A stretch of 27,040 nucleotides of DNA from Leptolinea sp. UBA4782 (GCA_002403095.1 DHHC01000001.1:88126-115165); one strand, 5' to 3'; shown: positions 8,656-16,634, numbered from the stretch's first letter. A program made the numbers and translations. The notes: generated by a model from the sequence alone, not told the origin.

Positions 8656-8686
8656 ATTTTACAACATAGGTTGGCATTTGTTGTAA
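8656..8686 (-). promoter_or_regulatory. Predicted promoter of the tlyA-lepA-glycan run
   Basis: On the minus strand, TTACAA (8681-8686) is followed 19 bases later by TAAAAT (8656-8661). The -10 is good and the spacing is longer than ideal. The expected start of transcription falls about 7 bases on, essentially at the tlyA ATG (8649), so the message would have little or no leader. Both boxes are covered by the inverted repeat described separately. Confidence 0.45.
8659..8686. promoter_or_regulatory. Candidate operator: 8-bp inverted repeat in the divergent tlyA/ubiA region
   Basis: TTACAACA (8659-8666) and TGTTGTAA (8679-8686) form a perfect inverted repeat with a 12-base spacer. The half-site centres are 20 bases apart, about two helical turns, as expected for a dimeric regulator. 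One arm overlaps the minus-strand -10 and the other overlaps the plus-strand -35, so one bound protein could control both directions. No regulator gene is adjacent. This is a sequence-based inference. Confidence 0.5.
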
Positions 8687-8707
8687 TCACCCGAGTGCAG
8701 ATATGAT
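8678..8707 (+). promoter_or_regulatory. Predicted promoter of the ubiA-mevalonate kinase-IPK run
   Basis: TTGTTG (8678-8683) and TATGAT (8702-8707) are separated by 18 bases, a reasonable sigma-70-type pair. Transcription would begin near 8714, leaving a leader of about 30 bases that contains GTGGAG shortly before the ATG at 8746. Confidence 0.5.
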
Positions 8708-8745
8708 ATATTTAACCGGGAAGCAGCAATCTGAGTGGAGCAATA

Positions 8746-9621
8746 ATGACAATCCTGAGAGCATTGATCAAATCCATGAGGCTGCGGCAGTGGCCGAAAA
8801 ACCTTTTTATCCTCGCTGCAGTTATCTTTGACGGCCAGCTTTTCAACCGCGCTTCGCTCCTGGTTTCGATCGCGGGCGTGCTGGTATTCTGCCTGATCTC
8901 TAGCAGTGTTTACCTGATCAATGATGTCAAAGACATTGAATCCGACCGCCAGCACCCGGTCAAAAAGAACCGCCCGATCGCATCCGGCAAGCTGCCAGTT
9001 CAGGTAGCAATCACTGCAGCAGTGGTTCTCCTGGTAATCAGTTTTCCCGCCGCTTACCTGCTTTCACCCGGTTTCGCAATCATTTCCGGGATTTACTTCC
9101 TGATGAACCTGGCTTACTCGTTCCACCTCAAACATGTCCCTTTGATCGACGTCCTGATCATCGCAGCCGGGTTTGTCCTGCGGGTAGCAGCAGGCGTAAC
9201 CCTGATTGCAGTGCAGCGCTTTTCTCCCTGGATGTATGTGGTCACCACCCTGCTTGCCCTTTTTATTGGTTTTGGCAAACGGCGGGCAGAATTAAAGCAG
9301 CTGTCTATAAATGCCAATAACCACCGCCGGGTGCTGGATGGGTATTCCATCCCCTTCCTGGACCAACTGATCACGATCGTTTCCAGTTCCACTATCTTGA
9401 CCTACAGCCTGTACACTTTTTCTGCCCCCAACCTGCCGGAAAACCACAGCATGATGCTCACCATCCCTTTCGTGCTGTATGGAATTTTCCGTTACCTGTA
9501 CCTGATCCAGATCAAAGGTGAAGGCGGCGCCCCGGAAGAATTGGTTTTGACAGACCGTCCTTTACAGGCCACAATTCTTCTCTTCGGGCTGGCGGTCTTT
9601 CTGGTCTTTTACGTGTTTTAG
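8746..9621 (+). CDS. UbiA prenyltransferase, decaprenyl-phosphate phosphoribosyltransferase-like
   Basis: A 291-residue membrane protein of the UbiA superfamily with about eight to nine hydrophobic segments. The first aspartate-rich motif is NDVKDIESD (59-67), followed by HPVKKNRPIASG. The second conserved segment is YSFHLKHVPLIDVLIIAAGF (124-143). These, plus FGKRRAEL (176-183) and the late GGAPEELVLTDRPL (260-273), match my recollection of Rv3806c-type enzymes better than quinone or haem prenyltransferases. Those enzymes join phosphoribose from PRPP to decaprenyl phosphate on the way to decaprenyl-phosphoarabinose. GGAG lies five bases before the ATG. Only three bases separate it from mevalonate kinase, linking a polyprenyl-phosphate user to isoprenoid supply. 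The epimerising partners DprE1/DprE2 are not in the window. Confidence 0.85.
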   Translation: MTILRALIKSMRLRQWPKNLFILAAVIFDGQLFNRASLLVSIAGVLVFCLISSSVYLINDVKDIESDRQHPVKKNRPIASGKLPVQVAITAAVVLLVISFPAAYLLSPGFAIISGIYFLMNLAYSFHLKHVPLIDVLIIAAGFVLRVAAGVTLIAVQRFSPWMYVVTTLLALFIGFGKRRAELKQLSINANNHRRVLDGYSIPFLDQLITIVSSSTILTYSLYTFSAPNLPENHSMMLTIPFVLYGIFRYLYLIQIKGEGGAPEELVLTDRPLQATILLFGLAVFLVFYVF

Positions 9622-9624
9622 AAA

Positions 9625-10584
9625 ATGCCCTCAATCAGTGCAACAGCTCCTGCAAAGGTCATCCTGCTCGGCGAACATGCCGTTGTGTACAACCAGCCTG
9701 CCATCGCTTTTCCGGTACCGAATGTGCGCGCCCGGGTAGCCATCCTTGCCAATCCACCAGGGAAACCCGGTCATGTGGAAATCACTTCCAGGCAGGTGCA
9801 GCTCCAAACCAGCCTTGATGTGCTTCCCCCAGAACATGCCTTCCAGCGCCTGTTTACAGCCTTCCAGCGCGAGACAGGGTTGAAACAACTGCCTGCCATG
9901 CAGGTTACCATTTCATCTGAGATACCGGTAGCTGCTGGTATGGGCTCAGGTGCAGCCGTGTCAGTTGCAATGCTGAAAGCCCTTGGGCTTTTTGTCGGCA
10001 TCAAGTTTTCTAATGCACAATTGGCCGCCATGGCATATGAAGCTGAAAAAGCATACCATGGCAACCCATCCGGGATTGATAACACGGTCATAGCCTGCGA
10101 AAAGCCGGTATATTATAAGAAAAATGAACCCATTACCTTTCTTACCCTTCCTTCGGATTTCAACCTGCTGATTGCATACAGCGGTATCCCTGCACAAACC
10201 ATTGCTACAGTCAATGCTGTGCGAGCAAAGATGGAACAATCGCCCGTGCAAACAGGAGCGATTATTGAACAAATTGGTACACTGGTGCGGCAGGCCAGAG
10301 TGTATGTGGAAGCCGGAGATGTAGCCAGCCTGGGACGGGCATGTACGCAAAACCAATCTCTTCTCATGCAGCTCGGAGTATCCACCCCCAAGCTGGAATA
10401 CCTGGTAAATGCAGCCATCAATGCGGGGGCGCTGGGTGCCAAGCTGACCGGGGGTGGAGGCGGCGGCAATATCCTGGCATTAGTCAATCCGGAAATCCAG
10501 GTTAAGGTAATGGACGCATTGTACCAAGCCGGGGCGGAGAGAGTCTTTCCAGCCACGGTAAGGAAGACTGCAGATTATGAATAA
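9625..10584 (+). CDS. mvk: Mevalonate kinase
   Basis: A 319-residue GHMP kinase. Motif 1 is APAKVILLGEHAVVY (8-22). Motif 2, the phosphate-binding loop, is PVAAGMGSGAAVSVAM (101-116). The catalytic aspartate is D152 in GNPSGIDNTV. Motif 3 is LTGGGGGGNILAL (274-286). The GEHAVVY and GNPSGIDN signatures identify mevalonate kinase rather than phosphomevalonate kinase or the decarboxylase. It phosphorylates mevalonate at position 5 using ATP in the cytoplasm. It is packed between the UbiA gene (3-base gap) and isopentenyl phosphate kinase (8-base overlap), so the three are almost certainly co-translated. The ribosome site is weak, which fits coupling. Confidence 0.95.
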   Translation: MPSISATAPAKVILLGEHAVVYNQPAIAFPVPNVRARVAILANPPGKPGHVEITSRQVQLQTSLDVLPPEHAFQRLFTAFQRETGLKQLPAMQVTISSEIPVAAGMGSGAAVSVAMLKALGLFVGIKFSNAQLAAMAYEAEKAYHGNPSGIDNTVIACEKPVYYKKNEPITFLTLPSDFNLLIAYSGIPAQTIATVNAVRAKMEQSPVQTGAIIEQIGTLVRQARVYVEAGDVASLGRACTQNQSLLMQLGVSTPKLEYLVNAAINAGALGAKLTGGGGGGNILALVNPEIQVKVMDALYQAGAERVFPATVRKTADYE

Positions 10585-11380
10585 ACAACTGGTTTTCCTA
10601 AAACTGGGTGGGTCGCTCATTACAGATAAAAATAGACCCTCAACTGCCCTTCCGGATTACATTAAAAGGATCGCCACTGAGATTGCGTCAGCCAGGGAAC
10701 AGGTCCCAGGTATGCAATTGCTGCTAGGCCACGGCTCAGGATCATTCGGCCACACCCCAGCTAAAAAATATAACACCCGTGCCGGGGTTTCAACCAGGGA
10801 AGAATGGGCTGGATTTGCAGAAGTCTGGCAGCAAGCCAGGGCATTGAACCAGGTTGTGATCGAGTGCTTATCCTCTGCCGGGTTGCCGGTAATTTCCATA
10901 TCCCCTTCCTCAACGGTCACAGCAAATAATGGCAAAGTGCTTTCCTGGGATATCCACCCAATATCCAGCGCCTTACATGCGGGGCTCATACCGGTTGTTT
11001 TCGGTGATGTTGTCTTTGATACCGAACTGGGCGGAACGATCCTTTCGACTGAAGAACTATTTTTTTACCTGGCAGACCTGTTGGAACCCGCCAGGATTCT
11101 GATTGCCGGAATAGAAAAAGCCATCTTTGCTGACTTTCCCCAAAACTCTATCGTTATCCCCGAAATCACTCCGCAGTCTTACCCAGGGTTATTCGGGCAG
11201 ATCCACCCTTCTGCTTATACGGATGTAACCGGAGGAATGGCAGCCAAAGCCAGCAGCCTGGTAACCCTGGCCCAGCATCTGCCCGGGCTGCAATCCTGGA
11301 TCTTTTCCGGGGTGGAACCCGGATCAATTTTCCAGGTGCTGATCAGCCAACCCGTGACAGGCACCCTGATCCATAACTAG
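10577..11380 (+). CDS. Isopentenyl phosphate kinase
   Basis: A 267-residue amino-acid-kinase-fold protein. It begins LVFLKLGGSLITDK (5-18), the lysine/glycine-rich ATP site. It carries GHGSGSFGH (51-59), where the final histidine matches the catalytic residue of known IPKs, and GIEKAIF and DVTGGMAAKASSLVTLA in the nucleotide-binding half. The enzyme converts isopentenyl phosphate to isopentenyl diphosphate. It is best known from archaea; Chloroflexi such as Roseiflexus have been shown to pair it with a phosphomevalonate decarboxylase in an alternative mevalonate route. The start overlaps the mevalonate kinase stop by 8 bases. A decarboxylase gene is not visible here. Confidence 0.93.
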   Translation: MNKQLVFLKLGGSLITDKNRPSTALPDYIKRIATEIASAREQVPGMQLLLGHGSGSFGHTPAKKYNTRAGVSTREEWAGFAEVWQQARALNQVVIECLSSAGLPVISISPSSTVTANNGKVLSWDIHPISSALHAGLIPVVFGDVVFDTELGGTILSTEELFFYLADLLEPARILIAGIEKAIFADFPQNSIVIPEITPQSYPGLFGQIHPSAYTDVTGGMAAKASSLVTLAQHLPGLQSWIFSGVEPGSIFQVLISQPVTGTLIHN

Positions 11381-11389
11381 GAGAAGCTT

Positions 11390-12538
11390 ATGTACACCAG
11401 AAAGCAACTCGAAGAATTTGAAGAATCAAACCTGGCCCCTTATGCTACTTTATGCAAGAACACCCGCGGCCGGATTCACCCGGACAATGAGCCCGACTAT
11501 CGCACCTGCTTTCAGCGCGACCGCGACCGCATCTTGCATACGACCGCTTTCCGCCGTTTGGAACATAAAACCCAGGTCTTTATCACCCACGAAGGCGATT
11601 ACTACCGTACACGCCTGACCCACACCCTGGAAGTCACCCAGATCGGGCGCACGGTAGCGCGGGCATTGGGGGCAAACGAAGACCTGACAGAAACCATCTG
11701 CCTGGCACATGACCTCGGGCACCCCGCCTTCGGGCATTCCGGTGAGGTCACCCTGGCGCGCTTGATGAAAGATTACGGTGGATTTGACCATAACAAGCAG
11801 TCCCTGCGCATCGTTACCGAATTAGAAAAACGCTATGTTGAATTTCCTGGATTAAACTTGAGCTGGGAGGTCCTGGAGGGAATTGTTAAACACGAAACCG
11901 AGTACGATATTTCGGATGCACGCGCCTTCAACCCGGAATTACGCGGCCATCTCGAAGCCCAAATTTCCAACGCCGCCGACGAACTGGCTTACACCTCCCA
12001 CGACCTGGATGATGGGCTGAGGTCCAGTATGATCACTCCCCAGATGCTGGAAGGAATTGAACTGTGGGAAATCCTGGTAAGCGAATTAGGGATAAAAAAT
12101 TGCACCCTGGATGACCTCACCCGACATTGCCTGATCCGGGAGCTTATCGGCATGGAAGTTTCTGACCTGGTAAAGCAAACCTCCGAAAACCTGCGCAAGA
12201 GCAGGGTAAAGAGTGCCCTGGAACTGCAGCAGCTGGACCATAATGTGATCGGTTTCAGTGAAGAAATGCATACCCGCAACCGGCAGCTTAAGGATTTCCT
12301 CTTCAAGAAGCTTTACCGTCATTACCGTGTCATGCGCATGCAAACCAAGGCAGATAGAATCATCACCTCGCTTTTCAATGCCTACCAGGACGAGCCTCAA
12401 ATACTTCCGAACCATGTACAGGAATTGATCGCTGACCGCGGGCTGGAACGCACCATCTGCGATTACATCGCGGGGATGACCGACCGTTTTGCAATCGACG
12501 AGCACCAGAAGCTATACGACCCGACCCTCCTGCCATAA
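11390..12538 (+). CDS. dgt: dGTPase-like HD-domain deoxynucleotide triphosphohydrolase
   Basis: A 382-residue HD hydrolase. The metal ligands expected for the family are present: H78 (LTHTLEVTQIGR), the HD pair H107/D108 (LAHDLGHPAFGH) and D205 (AYTSHDLDDG). FRRLEHKTQVF (54-64) is the characteristic N-terminal signature. Family members cleave dNTPs, mainly dGTP, to the nucleoside and triphosphate, and often need another nucleotide as activator. The length fits the shorter dGTPase-like type rather than the roughly 500-residue E. coli Dgt. AGGAG lies six bases upstream of the ATG, and the gap to IPK is 9 bases, so it probably belongs to the same transcript, although no metabolic link is obvious. 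Confidence 0.92.
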   Translation: MYTRKQLEEFEESNLAPYATLCKNTRGRIHPDNEPDYRTCFQRDRDRILHTTAFRRLEHKTQVFITHEGDYYRTRLTHTLEVTQIGRTVARALGANEDLTETICLAHDLGHPAFGHSGEVTLARLMKDYGGFDHNKQSLRIVTELEKRYVEFPGLNLSWEVLEGIVKHETEYDISDARAFNPELRGHLEAQISNAADELAYTSHDLDDGLRSSMITPQMLEGIELWEILVSELGIKNCTLDDLTRHCLIRELIGMEVSDLVKQTSENLRKSRVKSALELQQLDHNVIGFSEEMHTRNRQLKDFLFKKLYRHYRVMRMQTKADRIITSLFNAYQDEPQILPNHVQELIADRGLERTICDYIAGMTDRFAIDEHQKLYDPTLLP

Positions 12539-12542
12539 TACA

Positions 12543-12551
12543 TGATACAAT
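12543..12551 (+). promoter_or_regulatory. Possible extended -10 promoter for greA
   Basis: TG at 12543-12544, one base, then TACAAT (12546-12551) forms an extended -10 element in the 64-base gap between the dGTPase and greA. No convincing -35 is present. The start point would fall near 12558, about 45 bases before the greA ATG. It may let greA be expressed independently of the upstream genes. Confidence 0.35.
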
Positions 12552-12602
12552 TTTCAGCGCATCATACTGATATTACCGCTACAAATAACAAGGAAGCAGG
12601 AA

Positions 12603-13073
12603 ATGGGTAACGAAGGACATTATTTAACCCGCGAGGGAAAAGAAAAACTACAGGCAGAACTGGATCAGTTGAAAGGCCCTGCGCGTGAAGAATTGAGCAA
12701 AAGGCTGCGGTCTGCTATCCAGCAGGGTGACCTTTCGGAAAATGCTGACTATTCCAAAGCCAAGGAAGACCAGGGATTCCTGGAGGGCAGGATCCAGGAA
12801 CTTGAGATGATCCTTGGCAACACACTCATCATTGATGAACTGGAAGTCACTTACGATACAGTGGGCATTGGGAACACTGTCACCATCCAGGAAGAAGATT
12901 TTCCTGAAGAAACCTACTTTGTGGTGGGCACCAAGGAAGCGGATCCAGGAAAAGGCCGCATTTCCCATGAATCACCGATTGGAAAAGCCCTGATGGGGCA
13001 CAAGGTCGGGGAAATGGTCGCTGTTTCAACCCCCGGGGGGGAGCTATACTTCCGCATACTCAAAATCGACTAG
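12603..13073 (+). CDS. greA: Transcription elongation factor GreA
   Basis: A 156-residue protein of standard GreA length. The N-terminal half is the coiled coil that enters the RNA polymerase secondary channel; its tip carries the acidic cluster DLSENADYSKAKEDQ (about 40-54), in which D and E residues position the second magnesium. The C-terminal half is the FKBP-like domain (VGIGNTVTIQEED, then SPIGKALMGHKVGE). GreA rescues backtracked polymerase by stimulating RNA cleavage. AAGGA lies upstream of the ATG. It is the last gene of the plus-strand run and is followed by a strong terminator. Confidence 0.97.
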   Translation: MGNEGHYLTREGKEKLQAELDQLKGPAREELSKRLRSAIQQGDLSENADYSKAKEDQGFLEGRIQELEMILGNTLIIDELEVTYDTVGIGNTVTIQEEDFPEETYFVVGTKEADPGKGRISHESPIGKALMGHKVGEMVAVSTPGGELYFRILKID

Positions 13074-13087
13074 CTGGGTAAAAAGCA

Positions 13088-13117
13088 ACCGCCCCGGAAT
13101 CCGGGGCGGTAATATTT
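13088..13117. terminator. Strong bidirectional intrinsic terminator between greA and the 13130 gene
   Basis: ACCGCCCCGG (13088-13097) and CCGGGGCGGT (13101-13110) form a perfect 10-bp GC-rich stem with a 3-base loop. On the plus strand it is followed by AATATTTT; on the minus strand by TTGCTTTTT. It therefore serves both convergent transcripts. Confidence 0.93.
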
Positions 13118-13129
13118 TCCTTATAGGTT

Positions 13130-14200
13130 CTATTTCGGCCAGACAGCCAGTTCAAGTGTCAGCCGGTCAAAGAAGCTGTTGGCTGGCAGCGAGCCCTGCC
13201 CGTAAGCCACATCTACCACCCGGGCTTCCAGGATCAGGCTGGCGGTTTCCAATAGGACCTGTTTTCCGGGCGCCATCAAAACCGGCTCGCCCTTGGCAGC
13301 CAGCCGCTGGCTGATCGCTACATCATTCCAAGCGTGGTCGCTCATAATCACCTTAGTAACCGTCTGAATGTCATTCTTATCGAACAACCAGACCTCAAAA
13401 GCGGTTACCTTCTTGGGATCGCCAACACCGATCGTTTCGGAAATGCCCACACCACACTCACCCAGGAATTCACCAGTCGGCGAGTCGATACTGAACGAGT
13501 CATCATACAGGTCATCACCCATCATGTATGTGGTCATAAATTGGGCAACAGGGATCTCCTGTTCTACCGGTTCTTCAACTAACGGTTGGGGTTTGCTAAC
13601 CGCTTTCTGGGGTTCAGGCTGCTGGCGGACAGGCCGTGCAACAGCCCGTTCTTCAGGTTTTGGAGGGACATACTCCTGGGCGGCAGTGCCTTTTTTCCTC
13701 AGGAACAGGATATAGACCAGCGCCCCGCCAATTCCAAGCAATACAACACACAGGATTGCTAGAAGCGCTCCCGAAGAAATCGGTTTCTTTGCCTCTTCAG
13801 TTGGGATAATAATGGGTGCAGCTGCAGTGGTTGGTTCAACAACTGGCGGTTGTACTACAGAACCGCTCATCGCAACAGCCTCAAGGAAATTGGTTTTCAT
13901 TTTGCTGTCAATTGTCGGGTCCTGCATCAACTCATTCAGGATACCTTCTGCATCTTCCCCCAGGTTGTTGTACCGCTGGAGGGCCAGCTGTGGGTTTGAA
14001 TCTGCTGAATAGGCGTAGATAGCGCTTTTCAGGTAGTCTTTCTGAAAATCCGGGTGCAGGTCTACTGGTTGGCCATCCGTCCAGCGCACCGGGAACAGGC
14101 CCCAACCTAAAACCAGCAGCCCGAACAAAGTGCCTATGACCAATCCGGCAATGCCTGTATACAGGGGGTTTTGTAAGTACTCACGAACCTTATTCATCAT
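13130..14200 (-). CDS. Unrecognised protein with two membrane segments, proline-rich linker and a C-terminal beta-rich domain
   Basis: A 356-residue protein I cannot assign. It has a membrane segment at about 16-38, then a segment of about 100 residues whose stretch DFQKDYLKSAIYAYSADSNP, continuing LALQRYNNLG, looks helical and TPR-like. A short threonine/alanine/proline spacer and a second membrane helix (about 143-167) follow, ending LRKKG. Then comes a proline- and charge-rich linker (about 175-218) and a compact domain (about 220-356) with VTAFEVWLFDKNDI and a C-terminal LTLELAVWP. Two helices predict the helical segment on one side and both termini on the other. GGAGG precedes a double ATG (14200 or 14197). 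It has its own promoter and terminator. Similar membrane proteins are, in my recollection, common in Anaerolineae. Confidence 0.85.
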   Translation of the reverse strand: MMNKVREYLQNPLYTGIAGLVIGTLFGLLVLGWGLFPVRWTDGQPVDLHPDFQKDYLKSAIYAYSADSNPQLALQRYNNLGEDAEGILNELMQDPTIDSKMKTNFLEAVAMSGSVVQPPVVEPTTAAAPIIIPTEEAKKPISSGALLAILCVVLLGIGGALVYILFLRKKGTAAQEYVPPKPEERAVARPVRQQPEPQKAVSKPQPLVEEPVEQEIPVAQFMTTYMMGDDLYDDSFSIDSPTGEFLGECGVGISETIGVGDPKKVTAFEVWLFDKNDIQTVTKVIMSDHAWNDVAISQRLAAKGEPVLMAPGKQVLLETASLILEARVVDVAYGQGSLPANSFFDRLTLELAVWPK

Positions 14201-14253
14201 AATCCTCCACCTGCCTGGTTAATCGCTGTCAAGAGATAATCTCGATATTCCTA

Positions 14254-14282
14254 ATTGTAGATGAGAAAACCTGCATGTGCAA
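14254..14282 (-). promoter_or_regulatory. Promoter of the unrecognised membrane protein gene
   Basis: On the minus strand, TTGCAC (14277-14282) and TACAAT (14254-14259) are separated by exactly 17 bases. Transcription would start near 14247, leaving a leader of about 47 bases that ends in GGAGG. It lies in the 118-base gap after topA, so the gene need not depend on the ffh-topA operon. Confidence 0.7.
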
Positions 14283-14318
14283 CAATAACCTGTATTAACA
14301 AGAGAATAGTTGCAAGGT

Positions 14319-16625
14319 TTATGCCGCTTCTTCCAAAACATCGCTGAATTCTGCTTGCAAGAAGGTTGATTCGCAATCCAGGCATTGGTACTCGCGCTTG
14401 TTCGAAACCACCAGCAATCCCTTGCAGGATGGACAGGCATGTTTAACCGGTTGTTTCCAGGAGGTAAAATCGCAGTTCGGGTAATTTTCACAGCCGTAAA
14501 AGACCCGGCCGCGGCGTGATTTCCGCAAGACAATCTCCCCACCATCTTTCGGGCAGGCAACCCCAATCTTCTCCAGGAACGCTTCTGTATGCCGGCAAGC
14601 CGGGAAACCGCTGCAGGAAACAAACTTGCCATACCGCCCCCAGCGGATCACCAGTTCCTGCCCGCATTCCGGGCATATCTTGCCAATCTTTTCTAGTTCC
14701 GCTTTCTGCTCCGGCATTTCCTTTTGGGCATGCTTTAATTGCGGCTCAAAGGTGTCATAGAAGGTACGGATGGTATCAACCCACTCCATTTTTCCGTTGG
14801 CGATCTGGTCCAGGTCGCTTTCCATTTCAGCAGTGAAATTGACATTCACCACATCCGAGAAGTATTCAACCACCAGGTCAGATACCTGGATGCCAATTTC
14901 TGTCGGGCTAAGCCGTTTACCTTCTCGCTCCACATACCCCCGGTTCTGGATGATTGAGAGGATTGGGGCATAGGTGGATGGACGTCCAATGCCATACTCC
15001 TCCAGTGCCTGCACCAGGGATGCTTCAGTGTAGCGTGGCGGGGGTTGGGTAAAATGCTGTTCCGGAAGCAGCCGCAGCAGGTTTTGCTTGCGTTTCTCTT
15101 CAAGGTCTGCCGGAATGCGGGTGTCTTCAGCATCCTCTCCCTTGAGGTCCTCATCCTTCGCTTCTTCATACACAATCAGGTAGCCCGGGAATTTCAGGGT
15201 GGAGCCGGAAGCGCGCAGCAGATAGGTATGCTCCCTGGTTGTGCCCAGCACTTCCACAGAAATAGTATCAAAGACGGCAGCTTCCATCTGGCTGGCGAGA
15301 AACCGCTGCCAGATGATCTGGTAAACCTTAAACTGGTCTGGTGCCAAGTATTGCTTGACCTTTTCAGGTATACGCAGGACGGATGTCGGGCGGATAGCTT
15401 CATGCGCCTCCTGGGCTACTGCTGCACGGGTGTGGTATTGCGGCGGCGTTTCAGGTAAAAAGCTTTTGCCATGGACATCCAGGATGTATTTGCGGGCTTC
15501 CGCCAGGGCAACTTCAGCAATGTTGGTCGAATCGGTACGCATGTAAGTAATCAGGCCGGTTGTACCACCTTCACCCACATCAATACCCTCATACAACTGC
15601 TGGGCAAGCGCCATGGTCCGTTTTGCTGTGTAGCCAAGCTTACGGGAGGCTTCCTGCTGAAGTGTGCTGGTGATGAAGGGAGCAGATGGTTTACGGCGGC
15701 GTTCACTGCGTTTGATCCGGTCAATCACATAATTTGCCGTGTTCATGTCCGCCAGAAGTCCATCCACCACTCCCTGAGACGGCATTTCCGGTTCTACATC
15801 ATCCACCCTGGCAAGTTTTGCAATGTACTTGGACTTGGAGCCTTGCTGCTGGAATTCGCCTTCAATGGACCAGTACTCAACCGGTATAAAAGCATCAATT
15901 TCCCTTTCGCGCTCAACGATCAACCGCAAGGCAACCGATTGCACCCTGCCGGCTGAAAGGCGGCTGCGGACTTTTTCCCACAGGATGGGGCTGATGCTGT
16001 AGCCAACCAGCCGGTCGAGCAGGCGGCGGGCCTGCTGGGCATTGACCAGGTCCATGTCGATCTTGCGCGGATGGGAGAACGCATCCCCAATGGCATGTTC
16101 AGTGATTTCATGAAAAACCACGCGTTTTGTCAACGAAGGGCTGAGTTCTGCTGCTTCCAGCAGGTGCCAGGCAATGGCTTCACCTTCACGGTCAGGGTCG
16201 GTTGCCAGGTAGATTTCCTCGGCGCCTTTGGCGAGTTTCTTTAATTCTTTAACCACCGGTCGTTTTTCATTAGGAACACGGTAGCGCGGTGTAAAATTAT
16301 TCTCAACATCAATCGAAAGCTCAGACCGCAGCAAATCGCGCACATGCCCAACAGATGCCCGTACGGTATAGCCTTTTCCTAAAAACCTGCCCACCGTCTT
16401 CGCTTTAGCTGGGCTTTCAACAATAACCAGCTTGCCATGGCGTCCGCGTTTGATATCGTCCGGTGGTGTTAACCCTTTATGGGCTTCGGTACCTCCAATC
16501 CGGACAACTTTTGACCCGCAAACCGGGCAAGTTCCCCGGGTAATGGGGGTGCCGCGTGCATTGAAATCTGCCACGGTATTAGCAATCTCACGCTTTTCTC
16601 GGCATTTCATGCATTGAATTTCCAC
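14319..16625 (-). CDS. topA: DNA topoisomerase I with N-terminal DUF5679-type zinc ribbon
   Basis: A 768-residue type IA topoisomerase. Residues 1-44 form an extra zinc ribbon (C5, C8, C33, C36), matching the DUF5679 pattern as I know it. The Toprim domain follows: E70 in KLVIVESPAKAKTVGRFLG and the acidic motif DPDREGEA (143-150). The catalytic tyrosine is Y361 in GLITYMRTDSTN. The C-terminus has three Cys-rich ribbons: CPECGQ to SGFPAC, CPKDGG to CENYPNC, and CPSCKG to CLDC. The enzyme relaxes negative supercoils. The start is GTG at 16625 with AGGAG six bases upstream, which keeps C5 and C8 in the protein. It follows manC by 9 bases and is the last gene of the ffh operon. Confidence 0.96.
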   Translation of the reverse strand: MEIQCMKCREKREIANTVADFNARGTPITRGTCPVCGSKVVRIGGTEAHKGLTPPDDIKRGRHGKLVIVESPAKAKTVGRFLGKGYTVRASVGHVRDLLRSELSIDVENNFTPRYRVPNEKRPVVKELKKLAKGAEEIYLATDPDREGEAIAWHLLEAAELSPSLTKRVVFHEITEHAIGDAFSHPRKIDMDLVNAQQARRLLDRLVGYSISPILWEKVRSRLSAGRVQSVALRLIVEREREIDAFIPVEYWSIEGEFQQQGSKSKYIAKLARVDDVEPEMPSQGVVDGLLADMNTANYVIDRIKRSERRRKPSAPFITSTLQQEASRKLGYTAKRTMALAQQLYEGIDVGEGGTTGLITYMRTDSTNIAEVALAEARKYILDVHGKSFLPETPPQYHTRAAVAQEAHEAIRPTSVLRIPEKVKQYLAPDQFKVYQIIWQRFLASQMEAAVFDTISVEVLGTTREHTYLLRASGSTLKFPGYLIVYEEAKDEDLKGEDAEDTRIPADLEEKRKQNLLRLLPEQHFTQPPPRYTEASLVQALEEYGIGRPSTYAPILSIIQNRGYVEREGKRLSPTEIGIQVSDLVVEYFSDVVNVNFTAEMESDLDQIANGKMEWVDTIRTFYDTFEPQLKHAQKEMPEQKAELEKIGKICPECGQELVIRWGRYGKFVSCSGFPACRHTEAFLEKIGVACPKDGGEIVLRKSRRGRVFYGCENYPNCDFTSWKQPVKHACPSCKGLLVVSNKREYQCLDCESTFLQAEFSDVLEEAA

Positions 16626-16634
16626 ATTCCGCTC

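Noticed and set aside
14201..14318. Terminator after topA
   Set aside because: Short repeats (TGCAAC/GTTGCA and AACCT/AGGTT) have loops of about 30 bases and no T-run, so a terminator is not supported.
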